This document shows positions 1 to 10,888 of a stretch of 10,888 nt of DNA, in pieces. How positions within the stretch are numbered: the stretch's first letter is position 1; every line of letters starts with the position of its first letter. The notes beneath the pieces are model-generated. The model saw only the letters and a program-made list of their open reading frames with translations, did no database searches and was not told where the DNA came from. The position numbers and the translations under genes were made by a program. The DNA comes from Miltoncostaeaceae bacterium (GTDB lineage: Bacteria > Actinomycetota > Thermoleophilia > Miltoncostaeales > Miltoncostaeaceae), in the NCBI GenBank assembly GCA_030598075.1, contig JAUVQP010000032.1, positions 1 to 10,888 on the forward strand, written 5' to 3'.

Positions 1-1
1 G

Positions 2-1114
2 ACGATCGCCTGCGAGGTCGATGACTTCCGCGCGGAGGACTACCTCGAGCGCAAGACCGCCCGCCGAATGGACCGGTTCAGCCAGTTCTCCGTGGCGGCG
101 GCCCGCCTGGCGGTCGCCGATGCGGGGTTGTCGATCAACGGCGGCGAGGGCATCGGTGCGGTCGTCGGCACGGGCACCGGCGGCAGCGAGGTTCGCGACG
201 CACAGCACAACGTGTACCTGGAACGCGGCGCGGATCGCGTCTCGCCGTTCGCGATCCCACAGTCGGTCCCCAACATGGGATCGGCGATGGCGTCGATGGA
301 GCTGGGGCTGCGGGGACCGGTGCTGACGACAGCCACGGCATGCGCGGCGGGGACCGACGCGATCGGAACGGCGGCCGCCATGATTCGCCGCGGCAGTGCC
401 GACGTCATCCTCGCGGGCGGCGCGGAGGCGATGATCACCCCGTTCTGGGTCGCCGGGTTCGATGCGATGAGGGTGCTGTCACGGCGCAACGACGAGCCTC
501 GCCGAGCAGCGCGGCCGTTCGACACTTCGCGCGATGGCTTTCTCGTGGGCGAGGGGGCGGCGATCTTGGTTCTGGAGCGCCTCGACGGAGCGCGGGCGCG
601 CGGCGCGCGGGCGATCTGCGAGCTGCTGGGCTACGGCGCCAGCGCGGACGCCCACCACTTCGCCGACCCCGACCCGTCGGGCGTGCCGCAGGCGCGAGCC
701 GTGGCCGCGGCCCTCGCCGACGCCGGGGTTCGCCCGGAGGAGGTCGGCTACGTCAACGCGCACGGGGGGGCCAGCCCCATTGGCGACCGGGCCGAGATCC
801 GCGCGCTCCAGCACGCCCTCGGCGACGCCGCCGCTTGCACGCCCATCAGCTCGACGAAGGCGATCCACGGCCATTGCCTCGGAGCGGCGGGAGCCATCGA
901 GGCCGCGATCACCACGCTGGCCATCGGGCACGGCTTCATCCCCCCGACGGCGAACCTGGACGAGGTCGGCGATGGATGCCAGGGCATGGACCACGTGGCC
1001 ATCTCGGGGCGGCCCGCCGAACTCTCCGTGGCTCTCTCGACGTCGTTCGGGCTCGGCGGACACAACGCGGCTCTGGTGTTCGGCCACGTCGATCGCGAGC
1101 GGTCTCCGGCGTGA
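2..1114 (+). CDS. fabF: Beta-ketoacyl-ACP synthase II (FabF/KAS II family), 5' end missing
   Basis: Condensing enzyme that elongates acyl-ACP with malonyl-ACP in type II fatty-acid synthesis in the cytoplasm. The frame is open from base 2 and already matches the family there (EVDDF, then ARRMDRFSQF), so the gene begins upstream; 370 residues are visible and roughly 40-50 are missing. Counting from the internal Met at base 68, the nucleophile is Cys92 (TATACAAG, codon 341-343), followed by His232 (NAHG), Lys264 and His269 (STKAIHGH), the full Cys-His-His-Lys set. Two departures stand out: the motif after the first His reads NAHGGASP where NAHGTSTP is usual, and the C-terminal gating loop reads GLGGHN, with Leu329 where E. 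coli FabF has its gatekeeper Phe. A specialised ketosynthase, for example of a polyketide pathway, cannot be excluded. The stop overlaps the start of the next gene. Confidence 0.93.
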   Translation, partial: TIACEVDDFRAEDYLERKTARRMDRFSQFSVAAARLAVADAGLSINGGEGIGAVVGTGTGGSEVRDAQHNVYLERGADRVSPFAIPQSVPNMGSAMASMELGLRGPVLTTATACAAGTDAIGTAAAMIRRGSADVILAGGAEAMITPFWVAGFDAMRVLSRRNDEPRRAARPFDTSRDGFLVGEGAAILVLERLDGARARGARAICELLGYGASADAHHFADPDPSGVPQARAVAAALADAGVRPEEVGYVNAHGGASPIGDRAEIRALQHALGDAAACTPISSTKAIHGHCLGAAGAIEAAITTLAIGHGFIPPTANLDEVGDGCQGMDHVAISGRPAELSVALSTSFGLGGHNAALVFGHVDRERSPA

Positions 1115-1314
1115 AGCGCCTCTCGGCAATGTCTCCGCGAGCGGAGAAGACGACCCGCCTCGTCTCGGCGTGCGCGATCGCGGCGGGCCTGGGAATTCCG
1201 GCCGTCATTCTGGACAGCGAGACCCTGGGCTACGCCGCGGTGGCAATCGTCGGGGCGGCGATTGTCGCCGGCCCCCTCGTCGAGAGGCTGCGCCGCGACC
1301 ACCGCGCCGCGTAG
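1111..1314 (+). CDS. Small two-helix membrane protein, function unknown
   Basis: A 67-residue protein starting at a GTG that shares bases with the fabF stop (GTGA overlap, 1111-1114), which suggests coupled translation; no separate ribosome-binding site is visible. After a basic N-terminus (about residues 1-15, with Lys and Arg) come two hydrophobic stretches at roughly 16-34 and 38-56, split by the polar DSET turn, then a basic tail (ERLRRDHRAA). By the positive-inside rule both ends should face the cytoplasm, giving a helical hairpin in the membrane. Its third-position GC and its fit between fabF and metH support coding. I recognise no family, and no catalytic residues can be proposed. The next gene, metH, begins 53 bases downstream. 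Confidence 0.65.
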   Translation: MKRLSAMSPRAEKTTRLVSACAIAAGLGIPAVILDSETLGYAAVAIVGAAIVAGPLVERLRRDHRAA

Positions 1315-1354
1315 CCAACTGCGCACGCGAGCGTCCGCGGAGCGGAAGCGCGGC

Positions 1355-1360
1355 TATTGT
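1355..1360 (+). promoter_or_regulatory. Possible -10 element for a leaderless metH transcript
   Basis: TATTGT lies 7 bases before the metH ATG, in a GC-rich 53-base gap with no recognisable ribosome-binding site. If it is a -10 hexamer, transcription would begin about at the start codon, giving a leaderless message, which is common in actinobacteria. No convincing -35 is seen at the expected distance, so this is a weak call. Confidence 0.25.
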
Positions 1361-1367
1361 TGATCGG

Positions 1368-5039
<3,672 letters not shown>

Positions 5040-5048
<9 letters not shown>

Positions 5049-5603
5049 CGGGCCACGACCGGCCGCCGGGGCGAGATCGAACTGATCCTTCGCGATAGCC
5101 AGGCGCGCCTGGTTGGCTCCCTCGACCAGGGCTCGCAGCTTCGCCTCGACGACGTCCTCCGCGAGGCTGTCGAGACCGGCGGTCGCGGCCACCCAGACGT
5201 TGGCCGCGCCGAGGCCGCGGGCGGCACGCAGCGCCGCTCGGGCGATGTCGTTGAGATCCTCCACGTCCGCGCTGGAGCCGTCGACCGCGGCGACCACGCC
5301 GTCGACCGCCGACAGCCCGTAGACGCCGTCGGGCATCGCCCCCGGTCCTTCGATGAGCCGGCATCCGGCGGCCGCGAGCCGTGCGGCGTCGCCGGCCATC
5401 GCCTTGAGCGGGCGATATGGCGCGGCGGCGCGCGCGGCGGCGACGGTCTCCTCGGTGTCGATCGCGGCGCCCGACGCCACGACGTCAAGGCCGAGGCGAG
5501 CGAGGCGGGCGGCCCAGTCCGGCGGTCCGGGAAGAGCCCCGAGGGCGACGGTTGGGAGGGCCGGGACCTGGATCCCGGCGGACTGAAGCTCCGCGCGACG
5601 CAC
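5040..5603 (-). CDS. Short MetE C-domain-like protein lacking the zinc ligands, function unknown
   Basis: A 187-residue protein from a GTG start at 5603-5601. Its motifs follow the C-terminal (catalytic) barrel of cobalamin-independent methionine synthase in the same order: LPTVALGALP at 15-24 (family LPTTTIGSFP), RLGLDVVASG at 36-45 (GLDVLVHGE), AGCRLIEGPGAM at 79-90 (AGxxVIQIDEPAL) and VWVAATAGLDSL at 136-147 with EAKLRALVEGA at 153-163 (NPDCGLKTR and the following helix). The barrel is much shorter than the usual 330 or so residues. The zinc ligands are gone: the Cys of DCGL is Ala142, there is no His-X-Cys motif, and the protein has no histidine at all. It is therefore unlikely to be a methionine synthase; a binding, regulatory or new enzymatic role is open. 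An in-frame ATG at 5660 would add 19 residues, but those codons look non-coding and that ATG sits in a hairpin. Convergent with metH, overlapping 9 bases. Confidence 0.72.
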
Positions 5604-5610
5604 GGGAGTC

Positions 5611-5616
5611 AACCTA
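5611..5616 (-). promoter_or_regulatory. Possible -10 element before the GTG of the MetE-like gene
   Basis: On the minus strand TAGGTT is followed by 7 bases and then the GTG at 5603. There is no Shine-Dalgarno at the right distance, so the arrangement would suit a leaderless message. No clear -35 partner is seen. A minus-strand TTGACA lies at 5688-5683, too far away for this hexamer. Confidence 0.22.
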
Positions 5617-5647
5617 TCGGACCTCGACCGCGATGCTGCGGGCCGGA

Positions 5648-5669
5648 CCGGGGCGGACATCCGCCCCGG
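5648..5669. repeat. Perfect 10-bp inverted repeat in the divergent intergenic region
   Basis: CCGGGGCGGA (5648-5657) and TCCGCCCCGG (5660-5669) are exact reverse complements separated by two bases. As RNA this would be a very stable GC hairpin; as DNA it is a symmetric site. It lies between the MetE-like gene and pckA, upstream of both starts, so it could be an operator or a transcript hairpin. A minus-strand ATG (5660-5658) at its centre is an unlikely start codon for that reason. Confidence 0.6.
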
Positions 5670-5670
5670 C

Positions 5671-5680
5671 TCGAGCTCGA
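5671..5680. repeat. 10-bp palindrome TCGAGCTCGA
   Basis: A perfect palindrome one base beyond the neighbouring inverted repeat, still within the divergent intergenic region. It may be part of the same regulatory site, although short palindromes occur by chance in GC-rich DNA. Confidence 0.4.
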
Positions 5681-5788
5681 TATGTCAAGCTTCGTGGTCA
5701 CGTTTCCCGCGGTCGTTCCTGACACCGCGGTCGCGCTCGCGGCCCTCGATCGGCCCGGCGGAAACGACGGGGCGCAACAGGCGAAAGC

Positions 5789-5795
5789 GGAGGAG
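5789..5795 (+). promoter_or_regulatory. Ribosome-binding site of pckA
   Basis: GGAGGAG, an almost ideal Shine-Dalgarno, ends four bases before a TTG codon at 5800. It decides the start of pckA, since no in-frame ATG is available near the family N-terminus. Confidence 0.75.
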
Positions 5796-5799
5796 CAGG

Positions 5800-7362
<1,563 letters not shown>

Positions 7363-7407
7363 AGCGGCCACCGCCGGCGCACACGAGTGCCCTCCGGGAA
7401 CGCCCAC

Positions 7408-7451
7408 CCCCCGGAGTTCGCCCGAAGCTAGCTCTCGGTGAACTCCGGGGG
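7408..7451. terminator. 44-base near-palindrome between convergent pckA and crotonase genes, probable terminator
   Basis: The arms 7408-7419 (CCCCCGGAGTTC) and 7440-7451 (GAACTCCGGGGG) pair perfectly over 12 bp, and the 20-base middle is itself largely symmetric around AGCTAGCT (7426-7433); 36 of 44 positions match the reverse complement. The right half encodes the last residues and stop of the crotonase gene. Placed 45 bases after pckA, it should form a strong hairpin in transcripts from either strand. No T-run follows on either side, so it is not a textbook intrinsic terminator. Confidence 0.6.
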
Positions 7452-8222
7452 CCGCTTGTCACGAAACGCGGCGAGCCCCTCGCGCAGGTCGTGCGACGCG
7501 AAGGACCGCTGACCCCAGCGGTCGGCGACCCGCGGGCCCACGTCGGGGGAGCCCACGCTGAGCGCCCGCACGATCGCGCGCGTACCCGCGACCCCGAGCG
7601 GCGCTGCCGCCGCGACATCGGCTCCGGCGTCGGTCGCGACACTCCACAGCTGCTCACCCTCGACGACGTGGTCGACCATGCCGAGCGCGTAGGCCTCATC
7701 AGCGTCGACAGCGCGGCCGGTCAGGAACAGGCGCCGGGTTCGCGCGGGCCCCATGGCGGCGATGAACCGCGACAGACCGTCGGCCGCATAGACGACCCCA
7801 ATGCGCGCGGCAGGCATGCCGAGCTGCGCTCCGCGGGCGGCGATGCGCCAGTCGCACGCCATCGCCAGCTCCAGCGCCCCGCCGAACGCCGCGCCGTTGA
7901 CGACGCCGATGACCGGGCGGGGACAGTCCTCGATCGCCGCGGCGGCACGACCGAGACGACGCTCACCGGCTTCGATCGCGACGACCGAATCCTCAGCCCC
8001 GCCGTCGGCCAGGTCCAGCCCGGCGCTGAAGTGCCGGTCGCCCGCGCCGCCGATCAAGACCGCCCGCGCGTCGCCCGTGCGCCGTTCGAGCGCATCCACG
8101 AGACCGTCGAGCATCCCCGCGGTCAAGGCGTTCGCTCGGCGGGGGTTCGAGAACCGGATCGTCAGCACGGCGCCGCGCTGCTCGAGCAGGATCTTTGGGG
8201 AGGGCGCGGGTTCCGCTGTCAT
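7428..8222 (-). CDS. Enoyl-CoA hydratase/isomerase (crotonase) family protein
   Basis: A 264-residue crotonase-fold enzyme, the usual family length, acting on an acyl-CoA thioester in the cytoplasm. Oxyanion-hole segments are visible: HFSAGLDL at 64-71 and NGAAFGGALELA at 109-120. Glu118 aligns with the first catalytic Glu of enoyl-CoA hydratase (Glu144 in rat), but the second Glu (Glu164) is replaced by Ala138 in MPAARIG. A simple hydratase is therefore doubtful. Tyr145 in GVVYAADGLSRF falls where methylmalonyl-CoA decarboxylase has a catalytic Tyr, though the His of that enzyme's SAGHD motif is Leu69 here; an isomerase or decarboxylase is possible. It starts at ATG 8222 with no clear Shine-Dalgarno, 51 bases after the membrane-protein gene, and is probably the last gene of the minus-strand operon. 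Its 3' end lies within the near-palindrome shared with pckA. Confidence 0.92.
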   Translation of the reverse strand: MTAEPAPSPKILLEQRGAVLTIRFSNPRRANALTAGMLDGLVDALERRTGDARAVLIGGAGDRHFSAGLDLADGGAEDSVVAIEAGERRLGRAAAAIEDCPRPVIGVVNGAAFGGALELAMACDWRIAARGAQLGMPAARIGVVYAADGLSRFIAAMGPARTRRLFLTGRAVDADEAYALGMVDHVVEGEQLWSVATDAGADVAAAAPLGVAGTRAIVRALSVGSPDVGPRVADRWGQRSFASHDLREGLAAFRDKRPPEFTES

Positions 8223-8273
8223 CGATCGTCGGGGTGTGTGCGAGTGCCGCCGGCTCGTGCCGTCGCGCGCCGC

Positions 8274-8810
8274 TCAACGCGACGAGCCGACCTCCGCGGT
8301 CACGTCGAGGACCGGCGACCCGAGGTCGAGCGCGCGGTGGCGCGAACCCCACGGCTCGTCCTCGATGACCATGACCTGCCACCGGTCACCCGGGGCGGAG
8401 CACAGGCCCGGAGGGGCCCAGAAGCGCAGCACCGCCGCCCGGCGGTCCGCCGGAAGATGGATCCAGTCAACATGCGCCAGATCACCGGATTCAGAGCGCG
8501 CGACGAGCGCCACCCGGATGGAGGCGCGAGCGCGGCGGCGGCGGCGGACGATGGCGATGATCCCGGGCCGCCCGGGGCCGGGCACCGACAGCTCGACGCG
8601 TGCGCCCGGGGAGCGGGGACCGCGGCGCAGCTCGACCCACGCCGCCGCACCGAACGCAGCCGGGCCGAGCAGCGCCGCCGGAATCAGAGCGGCCATGCTC
8701 ACACCACCGTCGGAGGTTCCCACCGTGGCGGCGGCGAGCAGGACCGCAGCCGCCCACGCCAGCCCGAGAAGGATCCAGAGCGCCGCGATCAGGCGCGAGC
8801 CTCGGGGCAC
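8274..8810 (-). CDS. Membrane protein with two N-terminal helices and a cytoplasmic domain, function unknown
   Basis: From the GTG at 8810 the protein has 178 residues. A short basic start (MPRGSR) leads into two hydrophobic helices at about 6-29 (LIAALWILLGLAW onwards) and 38-61, followed by ELRRGPR, so both ends should be cytoplasmic. The remaining 115 or so residues look like a small alpha/beta or beta-rich domain: alternating hydrophobics (VELSVPG, IIAIVRR, IRVALVA), a very basic RRRRRAR stretch, and a Trp-rich end (VDWIHLP, RFWAPPG, DRWQVMVIEDEPW). No family is recognised. The frame stays open to a GTG at 8873, which would overlap ddl by 32 bases and give 199 residues; I prefer 8810 because the helix-leading N-terminus is typical and the longer start has no ribosome-binding site. 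It lies between ddl and the crotonase gene on the same strand. Confidence 0.72.
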   Translation of the reverse strand: MPRGSRLIAALWILLGLAWAAAVLLAAATVGTSDGGVSMAALIPAALLGPAAFGAAAWVELRRGPRSPGARVELSVPGPGRPGIIAIVRRRRRARASIRVALVARSESGDLAHVDWIHLPADRRAAVLRFWAPPGLCSAPGDRWQVMVIEDEPWGSRHRALDLGSPVLDVTAEVGSSR

Positions 8811-8841
8811 GATCCCGATGTCCCGGATGGATGTCCCCCCG

Positions 8842-9792
8842 CTAGAGCCCAAGAGCCGCACCGGCCAGGACACGCTCGACGACCCGGTCGAAGCCGCCCG
8901 CGTGGGCCTCGGCCGCCTTCGGAAGAAGGCTCGTGTCGGTCATTCCCGGGATGGCGTTGACCTCGAGGACCCAGAGGCTCGCGTGGGCGTCGAGAATGAG
9001 GTCGACACGGCCGAAACCGCGGCAGCCAAGCGTCCGGTAGCAGTCGAGCGCCAGCTGGGCGGCTTTGGTCGCGATCTCCGGAGGGATGTCGGCCGGAGCG
9101 TGAAGCTCGGTCAGGCCCGGCGTGTAGCGGGCCTCGAAGTCGTAGAACTCGCGACCCTGGGGCACCGCCTCCACGACCGGCAGCGTCCATGCGGCCGGGC
9201 CTTCGCCGATGACAGACACGGCCAGCTCGCGGCCCGGGACGAACGTCTCGAGGAGGACATGATCGCCGTAGCTGAGCGCCGACATGAGCGCGCTGGCGAC
9301 CTCTCCTGCCTCGCCGGCCACGCTGATACCGAGCGCCGAGCCCTGCTGCGCAGGCTTCACGACCAGCGGCAGCCCGAGTCGCTCGGTGATGTCGGGTATG
9401 GCCTCGGCCGCGCCGAGCTCCCGAAAGGCGTCTTGGCTGAAGGCGAACCAACTGGGCGTGGGAATCTCGTCGGCCGCGAAGTGGGCCTTCGCGACCACCT
9501 TGTCCCAGGAGCGCTGGCACGCGAGCACACCCGAGCCGGTGTACGGGATCTCGAGGATCTCGAGGAGCTCCTGCACCGTTCCGTCCTCGCCCCCCTTGCC
9601 GTGGAGCGCGATGAAGGCCGCGCGCGGACGGTCGCTGCGGAGCGTGCGCATCAACCGCCGGTCGACATCGATCTCGATCACCTCGTGTCCGAGGCGGCGA
9701 AGCGAGGCCGCCACGTTGGCGCCGCTACGGAGGCTGACCTCTCGCTCCATCGAGCGCCCGCCGGACAGCACCGCAACCGCGCGATCACTCAC
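8842..9792 (-). CDS. ddl: D-alanine--D-alanine ligase
   Basis: ATP-grasp enzyme joining two D-alanines for the peptidoglycan precursor, in the cytoplasm. Its 316 residues are typical of the short DdlB type. The sequence shows GGRSMEREVSL at 11-21 with Glu16, LHGKGGEDGTVQ at 63-74, Ser152 in QGSALGIS, the omega-loop FYDFEARY at 216-223, and metal ligands Asp264 (GRVDLILD), Glu277 and Asn279 (LEVNAIPGMT). Tyr223 matches E. coli DdlB Tyr216, the residue of the Glu-Ser-Tyr triad that favours D-Ala-D-Ala; D-lactate ligases often have Phe there, so normal vancomycin-sensitive precursors are inferred. It starts at GTG 9792, which overlaps the aminotransferase stop in a GTGA (9789-9792), with a GGAGA nine bases upstream, indicating translational coupling. 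Confidence 0.97.
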   Translation of the reverse strand: MSDRAVAVLSGGRSMEREVSLRSGANVAASLRRLGHEVIEIDVDRRLMRTLRSDRPRAAFIALHGKGGEDGTVQELLEILEIPYTGSGVLACQRSWDKVVAKAHFAADEIPTPSWFAFSQDAFRELGAAEAIPDITERLGLPLVVKPAQQGSALGISVAGEAGEVASALMSALSYGDHVLLETFVPGRELAVSVIGEGPAAWTLPVVEAVPQGREFYDFEARYTPGLTELHAPADIPPEIATKAAQLALDCYRTLGCRGFGRVDLILDAHASLWVLEVNAIPGMTDTSLLPKAAEAHAGGFDRVVERVLAGAALGL

Positions 9793-10888
9793 GGGGACTC
9801 GTCTCCGAAACCAAGCGAGCGATGGAGCTCGACGGCGTCCGTCACCGTCTCGCCGAGCCGCCGCACTCCCTCGCTGATCGTCGCGGCGGGAACACCCGAG
9901 AAGTTCAGCCTCATCGAGCTACCGCCCTGACCGTCGAGAAACGCCGCGGCGCCCGGAACGAATGCGACCTCCCGTCGGATCGCGGCGGCCAAGAGGTCGC
10001 GGGTGTCCAGGTAGTCGGGCAGCGTAGCCCACACGAACAGCCCGCCCCGCGGCCGCGTCCAGGTCGCCTCCGCCGGAAATTCCTCCTCGAGCGCCCGGAG
10101 CATGGCGTCGCGCCGCTCGCGGTAGATCTCGTTGAGCCTGGCGACGTGCTCACGCCAGTCATGCCGGCGCAGGTACTCGATGACGAAGCGCTGGGTGATG
10201 GTGCTGGAGCAGAGGTCCGCCGCCTGTTTGCCGAGGTTCATCTTCCGGAGCACCGCCGGCGGCGCCGCGACCCACCCCACCCGGACCCCCGGCGCGAGGA
10301 TCTTGGAGAAGGTGGAGAGGTAGATGACCCACCCCTCTCCGTCGTCCAACTCCCACAGCGAGGGGAGGGGCTCGCCCTCGAAACGAATCTGCCCGTAGGG
10401 ATTGTCCTCGACGATCAGGAGCTCCCGGCGATGAGCCATCTCGACGAGCCGGCGGCGGCGCTCGAGCGAGAGCGTGACGCCGCCCGGGTTGTGAAAGTTC
10501 GGGATCGTGTAGAGGAGCTTCGGCGCGCGCCCCTCAGCGGCGAGCCGATCGAGGGTCTCCTCGACCAGGTCGACGCGCAGGCCGTCGTCATCGAGCGGAA
10601 TCTGGATCACGTCGGCCTCGTAGGTGGTGAAGCACGGCACCGCGCCGGGGTACGTCGGGCCCTCGGCCAAGACGACGTCGCCGGGGTTGATGAACGTGCG
10701 GACGCTCAGATCGATGGCCTGCTGACCGCCGCTCGTGACCATGACGTCGTCGACGCGGACGCGAACCCCCTCCGCCGCCATGACCTCCACGATCTGCTCC
10801 CGAAGCTCGCCCAGCCCCTCGGTGGGCCCGTACTGGAGAGCGGAGGTGAGGTGGTCCGTGGCGATGACGTCCATGACCTCGTCGAACA
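9789..10888 (-). CDS. PLP-dependent aminotransferase, class I/II (LysN/MocR-like), 5' end missing
   Basis: Fold type I aminotransferase; the substrate is not fixed by the sequence, though the overall pattern resembles 2-aminoadipate and broad-specificity enzymes. The frame is open to the window edge: residues FDEV precede the Met at 10874, and the family motif LQYGPTEGLGELREQI already lies at 13-28 of that Met, so roughly 50-60 N-terminal residues, or a longer regulatory N-terminus, are outside. Counting from that Met: TSGGQQAIDL at 48-57 binds the cofactor phosphate, IPNFHNPGG at 124-132 and EDNPY at 156-160 (Asp157 pairs with the pyridine nitrogen), the Schiff-base Lys191 in STFSK followed by GVRVGW, and Arg322 in SMRLNFS for the substrate carboxylate. 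It is the first visible gene of the minus-strand cluster and overlaps ddl by four bases. Confidence 0.93.
   Translation of the reverse strand, partial: FDEVMDVIATDHLTSALQYGPTEGLGELREQIVEVMAAEGVRVRVDDVMVTSGGQQAIDLSVRTFINPGDVVLAEGPTYPGAVPCFTTYEADVIQIPLDDDGLRVDLVEETLDRLAAEGRAPKLLYTIPNFHNPGGVTLSLERRRRLVEMAHRRELLIVEDNPYGQIRFEGEPLPSLWELDDGEGWVIYLSTFSKILAPGVRVGWVAAPPAVLRKMNLGKQAADLCSSTITQRFVIEYLRRHDWREHVARLNEIYRERRDAMLRALEEEFPAEATWTRPRGGLFVWATLPDYLDTRDLLAAAIRREVAFVPGAAAFLDGQGGSSMRLNFSGVPAATISEGVRRLGETVTDAVELHRSLGFGDESP

Larger units (their letters stand above)
5604..5799. promoter_or_regulatory. Divergent intergenic region between the MetE-like gene and pckA
   Basis: About 196 bases must hold the promoters of two divergent genes. 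It contains the inverted repeat at 5648-5669, the palindrome at 5671-5680, a minus-strand TTGACA at 5688-5683, and a direct repeat of CCGCGGTCG at 5707-5715 and 5725-5733. The pckA ribosome-binding site lies at its right end. I see no convincing -35/-10 pair for pckA, so exact promoter positions are not assigned. Confidence 0.5.

Noticed and set aside
534..1367. Upstream extension of the metH frame to an ATG inside fabF
   Set aside because: The extension overlaps fabF in another frame, is rich in Arg, Ser and Pro, and lies outside the MetH family, whose N-terminus fits the ATG at 1368.
1315..1367. Cobalamin or SAM riboswitch before metH
   Set aside because: The gap is only 53 bases and contains no B12-box or SAM-aptamer-like sequence.
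5604..5660. ATG at 5660 as the start of the MetE-like gene
   Set aside because: It lies in the centre of a perfect inverted repeat, and the 19 added codons have low third-position GC with repeated AGG and no match to the family; the GTG at 5603 fits better. Not fully excluded.
7801..9930. A 709-codon plus-strand open frame crossing the crotonase, membrane-protein, ddl and aminotransferase genes
   Set aside because: It runs antisense through four better-supported genes and shows no domain; long stop-free stretches are expected at this GC content.

Overview
The window is very GC-rich and densely packed. Codons end mostly in G or C, several genes start with GTG or TTG, and neighbouring genes often overlap by a few bases. 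This fits a high-GC bacterium, most likely of the actinobacterial phylum. The ATP-type PEP carboxykinase (many model actinobacteria use the GTP-type enzyme) and the aminotransferase-ddl pair would suit a deep-branching class such as Thermoleophilia, but that placement is inference. No RNA gene, insertion sequence, phage gene or CRISPR array was seen.

Layout. Plus strand, 2-5048: the 3' part of a FabF-type beta-ketoacyl-ACP synthase, a small two-helix membrane protein overlapping its stop codon, and a full-length cobalamin-dependent methionine synthase (metH, 1226 aa, all four modules intact). Minus strand, 5040-5603: a short, unnamed TIM-barrel-like protein that resembles a shrunken catalytic half of cobalamin-independent methionine synthase (MetE) but lacks its zinc ligands. 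It is convergent with metH and overlaps its end by 9 bases. A divergent intergenic region (5604-5799) holds a strong inverted repeat, a palindrome and a direct repeat. Plus strand, 5800-7362: pckA. Minus strand, 10888-7428: a probable operon of a PLP aminotransferase (5' end outside the window), D-Ala-D-Ala ligase (ddl), an unrecognised two-helix membrane protein and a crotonase-family enzyme. pckA and the crotonase gene converge on a 44-base near-palindrome that probably ends transcription from one or both sides.

Functionally this is mostly core metabolism: fatty-acid elongation, methionine and one-carbon metabolism, gluconeogenesis, amino-acid transamination and peptidoglycan precursor synthesis. 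The most unusual item is the zinc-less MetE-like protein lying tail to tail with metH.
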